Source: PALSA-1296 sp038210275
GTDB lineage: Bacteria > Bacteroidota > Ignavibacteria > Palsa-1295
NCBI GenBank assembly: GCA_038210275.1
Contig: JBBQWV010000008.1
Coordinates: 1 to 64,000, forward strand
Length of the DNA stretch: 64,000 nt
Direction: 5' to 3'
The notes below the pieces were generated by a model, which searched no databases, had not been told where the DNA came from, and was given only the letters and a program-made list of their open reading frames with translations. Below, piece by piece: positions 51,506-59,543 of the stretch; the stretch's first letter is position 1; every line of letters begins with the position of its first letter. The position numbers and the translations under genes were made by a program.

Positions 51506-51555
51506 TAGTAGCTTCGACTTCAGTCGAAGCGAGCCGACTGAAGTCGGCTCTACTA
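51506..51555. repeat. Class II palindrome, non-coding copy in paaB-paaC spacer
   Basis: TAGTA, hairpin GCTTCGACT-TC-AGTCGAAGC, hairpin GAGCCGACT-GA-AGTCGGCTC, TACTA. Both stems are perfect 9-base pairs. The framing and paired-hairpin plan match the elements in rsmH and ftsI, but stem sequences differ. Confidence 0.8.
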
Positions 51556-51557
51556 AT

Positions 51558-51854
51558 TTAAAGCCCAACGGCACCCTCAGGCATAACATAAAATGTCGGA
51601 TGGCGATAGATCTTATCGTTCGCCGGATCGAAAAGCATATCGCTGTCATTCGGATTGCTTGCAACAACGGAAGTTGAAGGCACCACCCAAATGCTTGTGC
51701 CTTCGCTACGACGTGTATAAAGATCGCGCGCATTGGTTAATGCCATTTCTCTATCGGGCGCATGAACACTTCCGGCGTGCTTATGCGGAATGCCTGGGTT
51801 GGCTTGAATGAAGACTTCCCAAAGCGGCCACTGTGAATCTTTTGTTTCTGCCAT
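51558..51854 (-). CDS. paaB: Phenylacetyl-CoA epoxidase subunit PaaB
   Basis: The 98-residue protein matches PaaB: WPLWEVFIQANPGIPHKHAGSVHAPDREMALTNARDLYTRRSEGTSIWVVPS. PaaB is a small structural subunit of the PaaABC complex. It lies between paaA and paaC, in the standard order. The first 5-7 residues may be poorly conserved. Confidence 0.92.
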   Translation of the reverse strand: MAETKDSQWPLWEVFIQANPGIPHKHAGSVHAPDREMALTNARDLYTRRSEGTSIWVVPSTSVVASNPNDSDMLFDPANDKIYRHPTFYVMPEGAVGL

Positions 51855-51857
51855 GTT

Positions 51858-51938
51858 AGAAAATATGAACTATGAAATATGAACAATGAAATATTCAATA
51901 TAAACTCATCGTTCATATTTCCTATCTCATATTTTTCT
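51858..51938. repeat. AT-rich hairpin spacer (class III) between paaA and paaB
   Basis: AGAAAATATGAACTATGAAATATGAAC (51858-51884) and its near reverse complement (51911-51938) give a stem of about 27 bases with few mismatches. Style is as at 12365. Confidence 0.65.
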
Positions 51939-52872
51939 ACGCTGCTATCCTCGCACGTTTGGCTGCATAAGCTGTTGCAGCTTCGCGAACCCATGCTCCT
52001 TCGTTATGTGCTTTGAGGTGATGAGCGATGCGCTGCTTATTGCATGGTCCGTCACCTTTAACGACGCGGTCGAACTCCGCCCAATCAATTTCACCAAAAT
52101 CATAATGTCCGCGCTCTTCATTCCATTGTAATTTCGGATCAGGAATTGTAAGATTTATAACATCAGCTTGCTTTGCAGTCTTATCAATAAATCTCTGACG
52201 CAGATCGTCATTCGAATCGCGTTTAATTTTCCAGCGAATTGCTTTCCCGGTGTTCGGAGAATTCGAATCATGCGGACCGAACATCATTAGCGATGGCCAC
52301 CACCAGCGGTTCAGGGCATCCTGTGCCATCTCGCGCTGCTCGGCAGTGCCGCGAGCCATGTGCGCCATGATCTCATATCCCTGACGCTGATGAAAACTTT
52401 CTTCTTTACAGATGCGAATCATCGCACGTGAGTAAGGTCCATACGAAGTGCGCTGAAGTGAAATTTGATTGACAATCGCAGCACCATCAACAAGCCAACC
52501 GATCGCACCCATATCTGCCCACGTGATCGCAGGATAATTAAAGATAGTGGAATATTTTGCTTTGCCTGTTTGTAATTGCTCGACAAGATCTTCGCGAGAT
52601 ATGCCGAGCGTTTCCGTTGCACTATAAAGATAAAGTCCATGACCGGCTTCATCCTGCACTTTTGCAAGGAGCACAAGTTTTGCGCGCAAACTTGGTGCGC
52701 GGGTGATCCAATTACCTTCCGGCTGCATACCGATGATCTCGGAATGTCCGTGCTGTGATATTTGGCGAATCAGATGCTTGCGGTAATCCTCCGGCATCCA
52801 ATCACGAGGCTCGATTTTTTTATCAGCACCAATCAGCTTCTCAAACTGCTCAAGATATTTTTGTTCGTCCAT
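51937..52872 (-). CDS. paaA: Phenylacetyl-CoA epoxidase catalytic subunit PaaA
   Basis: The 311-residue diiron oxygenase subunit adds one oxygen to phenylacetyl-CoA. Iron ligands are visible in the motifs D-E75-A-G-H78 and E-E159-S-F-H162, with Glu45 in HSEIIGM as a further candidate. The N-terminus YRKHLIRQISQHGHSEIIG is typical. Length equals the usual 310-320. It is the first of the paaABCD group and about 0.45 kb separates its start from the end of paaE, with an opposite-strand gene in between. Confidence 0.93.
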   Translation of the reverse strand: MDEQKYLEQFEKLIGADKKIEPRDWMPEDYRKHLIRQISQHGHSEIIGMQPEGNWITRAPSLRAKLVLLAKVQDEAGHGLYLYSATETLGISREDLVEQLQTGKAKYSTIFNYPAITWADMGAIGWLVDGAAIVNQISLQRTSYGPYSRAMIRICKEESFHQRQGYEIMAHMARGTAEQREMAQDALNRWWWPSLMMFGPHDSNSPNTGKAIRWKIKRDSNDDLRQRFIDKTAKQADVINLTIPDPKLQWNEERGHYDFGEIDWAEFDRVVKGDGPCNKQRIAHHLKAHNEGAWVREAATAYAAKRARIAA

Positions 52873-53000
52873 GGTTCATAAATTTCCTTAGATTATGAGA
52901 ACAAAATAAACAGAGATTATATTTCTTCAGAGTGGTGTTTCATTCAAGCTTCCATTTAGGTCTTGAAATGATTTAAAAATAGTAAGTACTGTTTAAGAAC

Positions 53001-53387
53001 ATGACTATTCCAGCATCATACTCAGAAACCCGAAAATACGATCATACCAAGATAGCTCTTTCTGATGCAGTTTCAAAGGCACTGGAATCAATTGGGTGGG
53101 AGTTCGAATTTGTCGATCCAGATTTTTTCATTGGGAAGATTCCAAGGAGTATTTGGTCATGGGGTGAAAACTTTGAAATCCATATTGAAGAGAATGGAAA
53201 CATCAGAATGCTTAGCATATGTAGCTTCCGTTCGACTATTATTTCCTGGGGTAAGAACAAGCGAAATGTGCGGATTTTTTTCTCGGCTTTGGATGAAAAT
53301 CCTTCTAAAATCCTGTTAATCCCAGTTACATTGCCTGATCGTAACTCACCACAACATTTTCTGTCAGCGGCATACTCTGACAAGTGA
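53001..53387 (+). CDS. Small conserved-looking protein, opposite strand within the paa locus
   Basis: The 128-residue frame contains IPRSIWSWGENFEIHIEENGNIRMLSICSFRSTIISWGKNKRNVRIFF, a pattern (SWGE...S-x-C-x-x...W-G-K-N-K/R-N) that I associate with a small protein of unknown function in Bacteroidota. The last 20 or so residues (from 53326) are the antisense of the paaE 3' end, so the natural C-terminus may have been about residue 105 and the frame may have lost its own stop. It starts ATG 53001. A minus-strand frame over the same DNA (53042-53383) is a shadow. Confidence 0.5.
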   Translation: MTIPASYSETRKYDHTKIALSDAVSKALESIGWEFEFVDPDFFIGKIPRSIWSWGENFEIHIEENGNIRMLSICSFRSTIISWGKNKRNVRIFFSALDENPSKILLIPVTLPDRNSPQHFLSAAYSDK

Positions 53388-54405
53388 GGATAAAATTCGA
53401 AGCGACATCGGCGGGATTAAGTGCGAAATTTACTTTCATATGAACCTTGCCTTCGAGTAATTTCGCACGGCAGGTTGAGCATGAACCGTTCTGGCAAGAA
53501 TACGGTGCATCGAGTCCGAGACGTTTTGCGGCGAAGAGAATAGCTTCATCGGGAAGCATCGTCGTTTGATATTCATCCCCGTCCATAACAATGATCAGAT
53601 GCGCACCTTCAACAAACTTTATTTTCTCTTCAGCCTTTTTTGATTCAGGAGATTCTTTTGGTGCTGCGAAGTATTCTATATGAATTCGAGAATCCTCTAT
53701 TTTTATTTCTTTAAGTACTGCGACGACATTATCCATCATCGGGGTCGGACCGCAGATAAAGAATTCGTTATCAAGATTTAACCCAACATAATTTTCGATC
53801 AATGCAAGATCTTTTTCCTTCGTCATCATTCCTTGATGAAGGTGCGGATGATTCGGAGGTGCGACATTTAAGACGTGAACAACTCTTAGTCTTTCATTAT
53901 AGCGAATTTCAAGATCAAGGATCGCATTCTTAAATATAATAGATGCTTCGTCGTTATTGCCGTAAAGTAAGACGACTTTGCTTTGTGGCTCTGCTTCAAG
54001 CACTGCTTTCATGATAGACATCATCGGCGTGATGCCGCTGCCACCTGCGAAAAGAACGTAGTTCTTTGTATGTGAAGCAGAAAGTTCAGAGTGGAAATTC
54101 CCCATCGGAACCATGACATCAATAATATCTCCGGGCTTGACTTCGTCATTAATATAACCTGATACTTTTCCGCCTTTAACTTTTTTTATCGCAACGCGAA
54201 GCTGATCTTTTTCGAATGGACTGGAGCAGATTGAATAAGACCGGCGTATTTCTTCGCCGGCTAACGTGAAGCGCAAAGTCAGGTATTGCCCTTGTTTGTA
54301 ACGGTATTCTTCTTGTAATTCAAGGGGGACTTCAAATCCGAGCGAAACGGCATCCGGTGTTTCCCGAATGATATCACGCACTTTTAACGGATGAAATTTT
54401 GACAC
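53326..54405 (-). CDS. paaE: Phenylacetyl-CoA epoxidase reductase PaaE
   Basis: The 359-residue reductase passes electrons from NAD(P)H to PaaA. It has an FAD-binding domain (RSYSICSSPF), NAD domain (FAGGSGITPMMSIMKA, and FICGPTPMMD) and a C-terminal plant-type ferredoxin: C-x4-C-x2-C (CQNGSCSTC) and LTCQS. Length is normal. Here it is the first paa gene on the minus strand rather than last, and it is separated from paaA by the gene at 53001, so two transcription units are likely. Confidence 0.92.
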   Translation of the reverse strand: MSKFHPLKVRDIIRETPDAVSLGFEVPLELQEEYRYKQGQYLTLRFTLAGEEIRRSYSICSSPFEKDQLRVAIKKVKGGKVSGYINDEVKPGDIIDVMVPMGNFHSELSASHTKNYVLFAGGSGITPMMSIMKAVLEAEPQSKVVLLYGNNDEASIIFKNAILDLEIRYNERLRVVHVLNVAPPNHPHLHQGMMTKEKDLALIENYVGLNLDNEFFICGPTPMMDNVVAVLKEIKIEDSRIHIEYFAAPKESPESKKAEEKIKFVEGAHLIIVMDGDEYQTTMLPDEAILFAAKRLGLDAPYSCQNGSCSTCRAKLLEGKVHMKVNFALNPADVASNFILTCQSMPLTENVVVSYDQAM

Positions 54406-54493
54406 GTCTTGCTTTGCTTGTAAAATTGAGCCTATTAAACAATAAGTTTGGGAAAATGTCGCATGGGAATAATTAGATAGAAACTTATAAAAA

Positions 54494-54606
54494 TGTCATT
54501 GCGAGGAGTTCGCTTGCGAACGACGTGGCAATCTAAAAACTTACGTCGCGAGGTAGTCCCGAAGATTTTAGATTGCCACGACCGGCTAAAGCCGGTCTCG
54601 CAAAGA
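54494..54606. repeat. Interspersed palindrome, class I (copy 7)
   Basis: TGTCATTGCGAGGAG...GTGGCAATCTAAAA and GATTTTAGATTGCCACG...TCTCGCAAAGATA pair. In this copy GTGGCAATC/GATTGCCAC replaces the GAAGCAATC of other copies. It lies upstream of paaE. Confidence 0.8.
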
Positions 54607-54694
54607 TAGAATATTGAAATTATGCCAGTACTACTTTTTATCCTCTGGCACGATAATTGTTTATCCAAAGTTAGATTACTACATAACTCTGTAA

Positions 54695-55888
54695 ATGTTT
54701 ATGAAATATTTTCTAAAATTATCTCTACTTCCCCCCCTTATCTTTCTTGCTTCTTGTGTGCCGCCTCAGCAACAGCCAGCCGATTATGTTGACAATGATC
54801 CCGGTATCAGCTATCAGGAATTTTACGATGGCTTAAGTCCTTATGGGCATTGGATTCATCATCCCTCGAACGGATATGTATGGGTGCCGGAAGCTGGTCC
54901 GAATTTTGTGCCATATTCCACAGGAGGATATTGGGTTTGGTCGGATGCTTATGGTTGGGTGTGGACTTCCGATTATGCATGGGGTTGGGCACCATATCAT
55001 TATGGCAGATGGGACAATGATCAGGAATACGGCTGGTATTGGGTTCCGGATCTGACGTGGGGACCGGCATGGGTGGCATGGCGCGAGTATCCAGGCTATT
55101 ACGGCTGGGCTCCGATGCGTCCGGGAATTTCAGCAGAGTTTGCTTATGGCGGAGGGTATATGCCGCCCAATTATTGGTGGACGGGTTGTGAAGGACAGTA
55201 CTTCGGTCGCCGTGAAATGCGCGATCATTTTGATCGTGACCATGACGGAGACAGAAATCATGGAGAGCGAATAGGCAGAATTTTTGGAGGTGAATCTCGC
55301 AGCGTTGGAAATGCACCTTCGGTCGGCGGAGGCAGACGCGGCTTAGTCACCGGCCCGGCAAAACGAGTTATCGAAGCACAAGCGCATACAACGATCCCCT
55401 CGGTGAATATCGTCAGAAGTAATACACCCGGCGAAGCATTAAGTGGAAATACGTTGAATATATATCGACCTGAACTTCGGAGATCGGGAGCGCAGACTAC
55501 ACAAAATGTAGGTTCATCACAAACTGCCGCTCCGCGAAATGTTGAAACGCCACAAACGCCAGCAGTTCGGAATAATGGAACGCCGCCGATCTCAACTGCG
55601 CCAAGAAATTCAAACCCGGCACCGCCTTCAGCAACGCAGTCAACTCAGCCAGTGCCCAGATCAGTTACGAATATGAATGATGTTCGTGATCTTCGGCGAC
55701 AGGCGAATCCGCAAAACACCAAACGCGAGATGACACCTGAACAGCGTAATTATTACGAAAGACCAAAAGAGAATGCGCCAGCACCACGACAGCAGGCTCC
55801 TCCGGCACAACAAGCTCCGCGCCAGCAACCTGCACCAAGACGTTCTGCGCCGATAAATAATCAGCCGAGTCAGCAAAGACCGAAATAA
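54695..55888 (+). CDS. DUF6600-like Trp/Tyr-rich lipoprotein
   Basis: The 397-residue protein has a lipobox (LASC, Cys at about residue 21) and, at about 40-165, repeats of the type Y-G-x-W-x-x-x-P: YGHWIHHPSNGYVWVPE, YGWVWTSDYAWGWAPYHYGRW, YGWYWVPDLTWGPAWVAWREY. This is the DUF6600/YXWGxW-type outer-surface repeat of Bacteroidota and other phyla. The remainder is disordered, rich in Pro, Gln, Arg, Asn and Thr (about 190-397). Unknown role; probably associated with the cell envelope. Confidence 0.7.
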   Translation: MFMKYFLKLSLLPPLIFLASCVPPQQQPADYVDNDPGISYQEFYDGLSPYGHWIHHPSNGYVWVPEAGPNFVPYSTGGYWVWSDAYGWVWTSDYAWGWAPYHYGRWDNDQEYGWYWVPDLTWGPAWVAWREYPGYYGWAPMRPGISAEFAYGGGYMPPNYWWTGCEGQYFGRREMRDHFDRDHDGDRNHGERIGRIFGGESRSVGNAPSVGGGRRGLVTGPAKRVIEAQAHTTIPSVNIVRSNTPGEALSGNTLNIYRPELRRSGAQTTQNVGSSQTAAPRNVETPQTPAVRNNGTPPISTAPRNSNPAPPSATQSTQPVPRSVTNMNDVRDLRRQANPQNTKREMTPEQRNYYERPKENAPAPRQQAPPAQQAPRQQPAPRRSAPINNQPSQQRPK

Positions 55889-55899
55889 AATTTGGCTTG

Positions 55900-55985
55900 T
55901 CAATCTGAGCAAAGCGAAGAATCTCACATTTTCGTTATTCCGAAAGTGTGAGATTCTTCGTTCCGCCGCGCTGCACTCAGGATTA
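55900..55985. terminator. Large hairpin between convergent genes
   Basis: CGAAGAATCTCACATTTTCG (55915-55934) pairs with CGAAAGTGTGAGATTCTTCG (55941-55960), and outer CAATCTGAG / CTCAGGATT (55900-55985) pairs again. It resembles the common CAATCCTGAG...GAAGGATC-type repeats of other genomes. It lies between the stops of the DUF6600-like gene and the dioxygenase and may end transcripts from both sides. Confidence 0.55.
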
Positions 55986-56010
55986 CATTTTTACTGAGGA
56001 GCGAAGCCCC

Positions 56011-57042
56011 TTAATTCACCATCAGCGCTTTGCACTGACGAAAAACTCCGTTGCTGTTCTCGACCGTTAATTGATATACATAACTTCCGGCGACTAAAGA
56101 AGCAATTTCTTTTTTGGATAAAGTTATTTGCTGCGCACCTTCCGACATCCTCTGATTGGCAGTTTCAAATATTTTCTTTCCTTGCACATCGAAAAGTTCG
56201 ATCTTGACGTTTGAAGGATTGGTGAGTGTGAATGGGACGGAAGTTTCAGCGCTGAAGGGATTTGGAAAATTCTGTGAGAGAAGAAATTGCCCGCCTGTTT
56301 CCGGAGCTAAATTAATCACGCCATTTTTTGGTGCGCTGACACCAATAGTAAATTCAGAATTATATCCATCAGCTACACTTCCAGAAATCGACAATGTCTG
56401 GTAGACTGTATTAGCAGTATCCGAAAAAACACCATCGCTTATATTCGATGTATCTTTCTGTCCACGAGAAGCATAAAGCGAAGAAGCATATACAGTTGAT
56501 GTAATATCTTCCGGAAATGCCATCTGCGACGTTGCCGAGAGATGCGAACTTAAGAAAACCTGCATGTGAATATGCGTCGTTCTTCCTGAATACCAACCGG
56601 GATAAATTGTTTTGAAATGTACCTGCCCATTTGCATCACTTAATTGAATGCCTCTAAAAAAAGATTTCCCTGCCTGTGCGCCAAACTCGGAATAATTTCC
56701 ATCTTTATCGCAATGCCAGATCACTACTGCGGCATTGGCGATCGGGCTACAGCTATCATTAACATTGACGACGTTCAGCGTTAGATTAAACGGAACTCCG
56801 GCGCCGCCTTCAGTAACATCTTGTCTATAAAAAAATGTATCTGTGCTCAGTGTTATACCATCTGCGGGCCAGGGAAAAGGACCTGCAGTCTCCGCCGGAA
56901 TCAATACGCATCCGCCTGTCGGCATCATCACTTCTTTCTCTAAGAGTGAAATTGCTTTCTGGGAAGCCTTCGAAGTCCGAAAAGGAATAAGCGATGCAAG
57001 TCCTGCAAGTCCCGCTGTTTGTATTGCTGTTCTTCTATTCAT
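56011..57042 (-). CDS. Intradiol ring-cleavage dioxygenase with T9SS sorting domain
   Basis: The 343-residue protein starts with a twin-Arg-like/Sec signal (MNRRTAIQTAGLAGLASLIPF). The intradiol dioxygenase core spans about 40-220: ETAGPFPW, WHCDKDGNYS, GQVHFKTIYPGWYSGRTTHIHMQV. The likely iron ligands Tyr117, Tyr151, His157 and His159 are all present. A T9SS sorting domain follows (about 260-343: LSQNFPNPFSAETSVPFTL...SYVYQLTVENSNG). Such enzymes split catechols between hydroxyls; here it would act on the cell surface or outside. The paa genes are 1.6 kb away, but a shared pathway is inference. Confidence 0.85.
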   Translation of the reverse strand: MNRRTAIQTAGLAGLASLIPFRTSKASQKAISLLEKEVMMPTGGCVLIPAETAGPFPWPADGITLSTDTFFYRQDVTEGGAGVPFNLTLNVVNVNDSCSPIANAAVVIWHCDKDGNYSEFGAQAGKSFFRGIQLSDANGQVHFKTIYPGWYSGRTTHIHMQVFLSSHLSATSQMAFPEDITSTVYASSLYASRGQKDTSNISDGVFSDTANTVYQTLSISGSVADGYNSEFTIGVSAPKNGVINLAPETGGQFLLSQNFPNPFSAETSVPFTLTNPSNVKIELFDVQGKKIFETANQRMSEGAQQITLSKKEIASLVAGSYVYQLTVENSNGVFRQCKALMVN

Positions 57043-57135
57043 GATCGTATGAAAAAGTGGATAGTAATTATTTTATGTAGAGTAATACATGAACGAAGCA
57101 TCTGTTTCAGATGTGCCGGATAAATAGATTATGCA

Positions 57136-57225
57136 TTAGCTGCAAATAACGGCTGTGACGAGTGTAAGTCCGGCGATGATCGCGGCAAGCGCGCTGAATG
57201 TGGAACGAACGATTGCGATTTTCAT
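57136..57225 (-). CDS. Possible 29-residue hydrophobic small protein
   Basis: A minus-strand ATG at 57225 opens a 29-codon frame to TAA (57138-57136): MKIAIVRSTFSALAAIIAG then LTLVTAVICS. One hydrophobic segment covers most of it, with two basic residues near the start. No SD is visible. It occupies the 303-base gap 57043-57345; nothing else was recognised there. It could be a small membrane protein or a remnant signal peptide. Confidence 0.35.
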   Translation of the reverse strand: MKIAIVRSTFSALAAIIAGLTLVTAVICS

Positions 57226-57345
57226 GATACTATCTACTAATGATTGTAAAAAGCATTGCTGCTACTATCAATGACTCACTCATCAGAAAATAATTTCACT
57301 TAGGAAGAAAAATAGATGATGATTAATTTTTCATCGCAGAATTTA

Positions 57346-58962
57346 TTAGTGCTCGATCAAGACTAAATTGCCATTCATATAGTAAGCCCCTGCCGGAATA
57401 TTCTCTATATTCATTCGATCACATTCAATGCACTCTATGACCTTTCTCCCTAATACATCGAATAATCTATTGTTTTGTTTCTTAGAAGTATGCAATATGG
57501 TGCTTACTGGATTGGGATAACAAATGGAAGAAGAAATCGGATATCTTGTCTCTTCAACTCCCTCCGATGGATCAAGAAGTTTAGCAATAAATACATCACT
57601 CCCACCGGAAGTTTTTAGTGTTTTCGAACCAAAACCTATTGTATCGGAAAAGCTGCCGACAACAATAACTTCAGCTTTCGGACTTAACACAATTGCATTG
57701 CCAGTAGTATAGCCTTTTCCTATAGTCTGAATTGCCCAGAGAAAATTTCCTTCGGCATCTACTTTTGTAATGAAAGCTGCACTCCCGCTGTCATTGGTAA
57801 GTGTAGTAGAACCAAATGAAGTAGTAAGTGCAAAATTCCCGCTAATATATGAATTGCCTTTTGCATCCGAAGTAATCGCATATCCCTCAGCATTTTGATT
57901 ACTTCCGTCAGTTTGTTTTGCCCAAATATAATTTCCATCCTTGTCATATTTTACTATGAACAGAGCATAAACAATTATACTATTATAATAGCTAAGTTGC
58001 GTAGTGCCAAAATTCATACCGGCACGAAAAAATCCTGTAACGTGCACGTTTCCGTTCTTATCAATTGCAACACCCTCAGCGCCACCATAATATCCACCGC
58101 TTCCTATTTCCTTTGCCCAAAGTGTTTTTCCATCAGAAGAATATTTAATAAGGAACATCTTTTGTTCGGCATCAACAGCATCAATCAAAGTACCATCAAT
58201 AACCAAATGCCCAAAGAATGAACCGGCTACATAACTAGATCCGGTGGAATCGGTTGCAATCGCAAGACCCGTATGTGTGCCGAAATCTCCACTACCTGTT
58301 CGTGCCCAAACAACATGACCATCACTATTATATTTGGCAACGAAGAATTCATTTGGAAGCGAAGAGGATAGTGTGATCGTATCGAATTTTGCAGTAGTGA
58401 AATATCGTCCTGTCAAATAACAATTCCCTGACCCATCAAGACTCAATGCGTATGCAGAATTCTGATTAAAACTCCCGACCCCATTACCTCCTGCGGTGCG
58501 AAGCCAAGTCAGACTTCCATCGTTAGCAAGTTTTGCAAGATAGATCTCTGATGAACCAATGCTCGAATGGACTTGTCCAAAAAATTTGACGCCGCCTAAA
58601 TAATTGCCGGTAATAAAAATATTTCCTAGTCCGTCCAGCGAAATTGCATTGATATTCACCACATCGTATAATGAGTCAACAGACGAAGCGATAATTTTTG
58701 CCCAGACAACCCTACCAACTGAATTATATTTTGCAATGAAAATATTTCGCCTATTACCACCGAAGAGTGAGATAGTATCAAAAACTGTGGTGGTGTTCAT
58801 CGCTCCGACAACGTACGAATTGCCTTCTTTATCAAGTGCAACACCCTTCCCTGATTCATTTCCTACGCCTCCGATCTTCACGGCGAATTGCCAATTTTGT
58901 GAGAAAGCAGGGACACTGCCGACCGCAAATAGAAGAATTACAATGAATAGCGTATGTCTCAT
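57346..58962 (-). CDS. SBBP-repeat beta-propeller protein with short T9SS-like tail
   Basis: The 538-residue secreted protein (signal peptide ending FSQN) carries repeated SBBP-like units: GNESGKGVALDKEGNSYVVGAMN, AISLDGLGNIFITGNYLGG, ALSLDGSGNCYLTGRYF, AIATDSTGSSYVAGSFFG, GVAIDKNGNVHVTGFFRAG, AITSDAKGNSYISGNF. Each unit is about 55-70 residues with D-x-x-G-N-x-Y-V/I-x-G. The C-terminus (SSICYPNPVSTIL...NRLFDVLGRKVI...IPAGAYYMNGNLVLIE) is a T9SS sorting domain. The ligand is unknown. Confidence 0.8.
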   Translation of the reverse strand: MRHTLFIVILLFAVGSVPAFSQNWQFAVKIGGVGNESGKGVALDKEGNSYVVGAMNTTTVFDTISLFGGNRRNIFIAKYNSVGRVVWAKIIASSVDSLYDVVNINAISLDGLGNIFITGNYLGGVKFFGQVHSSIGSSEIYLAKLANDGSLTWLRTAGGNGVGSFNQNSAYALSLDGSGNCYLTGRYFTTAKFDTITLSSSLPNEFFVAKYNSDGHVVWARTGSGDFGTHTGLAIATDSTGSSYVAGSFFGHLVIDGTLIDAVDAEQKMFLIKYSSDGKTLWAKEIGSGGYYGGAEGVAIDKNGNVHVTGFFRAGMNFGTTQLSYYNSIIVYALFIVKYDKDGNYIWAKQTDGSNQNAEGYAITSDAKGNSYISGNFALTTSFGSTTLTNDSGSAAFITKVDAEGNFLWAIQTIGKGYTTGNAIVLSPKAEVIVVGSFSDTIGFGSKTLKTSGGSDVFIAKLLDPSEGVEETRYPISSSICYPNPVSTILHTSKKQNNRLFDVLGRKVIECIECDRMNIENIPAGAYYMNGNLVLIEH

Positions 58963-59197
58963 TGATAAATAATATATTTAAGTATGGTAAACACGGATGA
59001 GTTAAAAATGTAGCTTCACAGTCGGTTAGACCGGAGAAAAGGAAGTCATTAGTAGTTAATCCTTTTTTTGCCACTGGGCACCTACGCTAAAAAGCTAAGA
59101 TTTCGTAATTTATTCAAATAAATGAAATTTGACAAAAAAATCTTTGGCGATTCCAGCCTGATTTCGCCGATTTTAAAAATAGTTTTGTATGGGCACC

Positions 59198-59228
59198 TTG
59201 ACAAAAGAACTTTTCATCCGTATATTTG
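59198..59228 (+). promoter_or_regulatory. Strong Bacteroidota promoter for the sigma-factor operon
   Basis: TTG at 59198-59200, exactly 20 bases, TATATTTG at 59221-59228. Same spacing and -7 sequence as the dcw promoter. Transcription would start near 59235. Confidence 0.7.
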
Positions 59229-59501
59229 CATTCGAAAGTTCGACATTATGTATTTTATAGCGAAATAATCTACGATGTTTTGCGTATAATACATACAAAA
59301 GCCACATTCCAGCCTTCTATTCCTTTTGATATTTTGCCCTTTGGCATCTGGGCGTGATCCTGCCGGTAAACGGATAAGAATAAAGAGAGAGATATTAGGA
59401 GACGATTTGCAACCGTAGGGTTGTGGTTTTTCTAATCTACGATACTACGATAAACCCGATAAATCTCTAACCCTGAGATTTATTACTACGATAACTATTT
59501 G

Positions 59502-59543
59502 AGATTGCCACGTCGTCCGCAAGCGGACTCCTCGCAATGACAC
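59502..59543. repeat. Class I palindrome, right half only (copy 8)
   Basis: GATTGCCACGTCGTCCGCAAGCGGACTCCTCGCAATGACACC-type right arm, as in copies 3, 7 and others; the left half is missing. It lies inside the leader. Confidence 0.7.

Noticed and set aside
53042..53383. 113-codon minus-strand frame opposite the gene at 53001
   Set aside because: The plus-strand translation shows family-like motifs (SWGKNKRN); the minus-strand one shows none.
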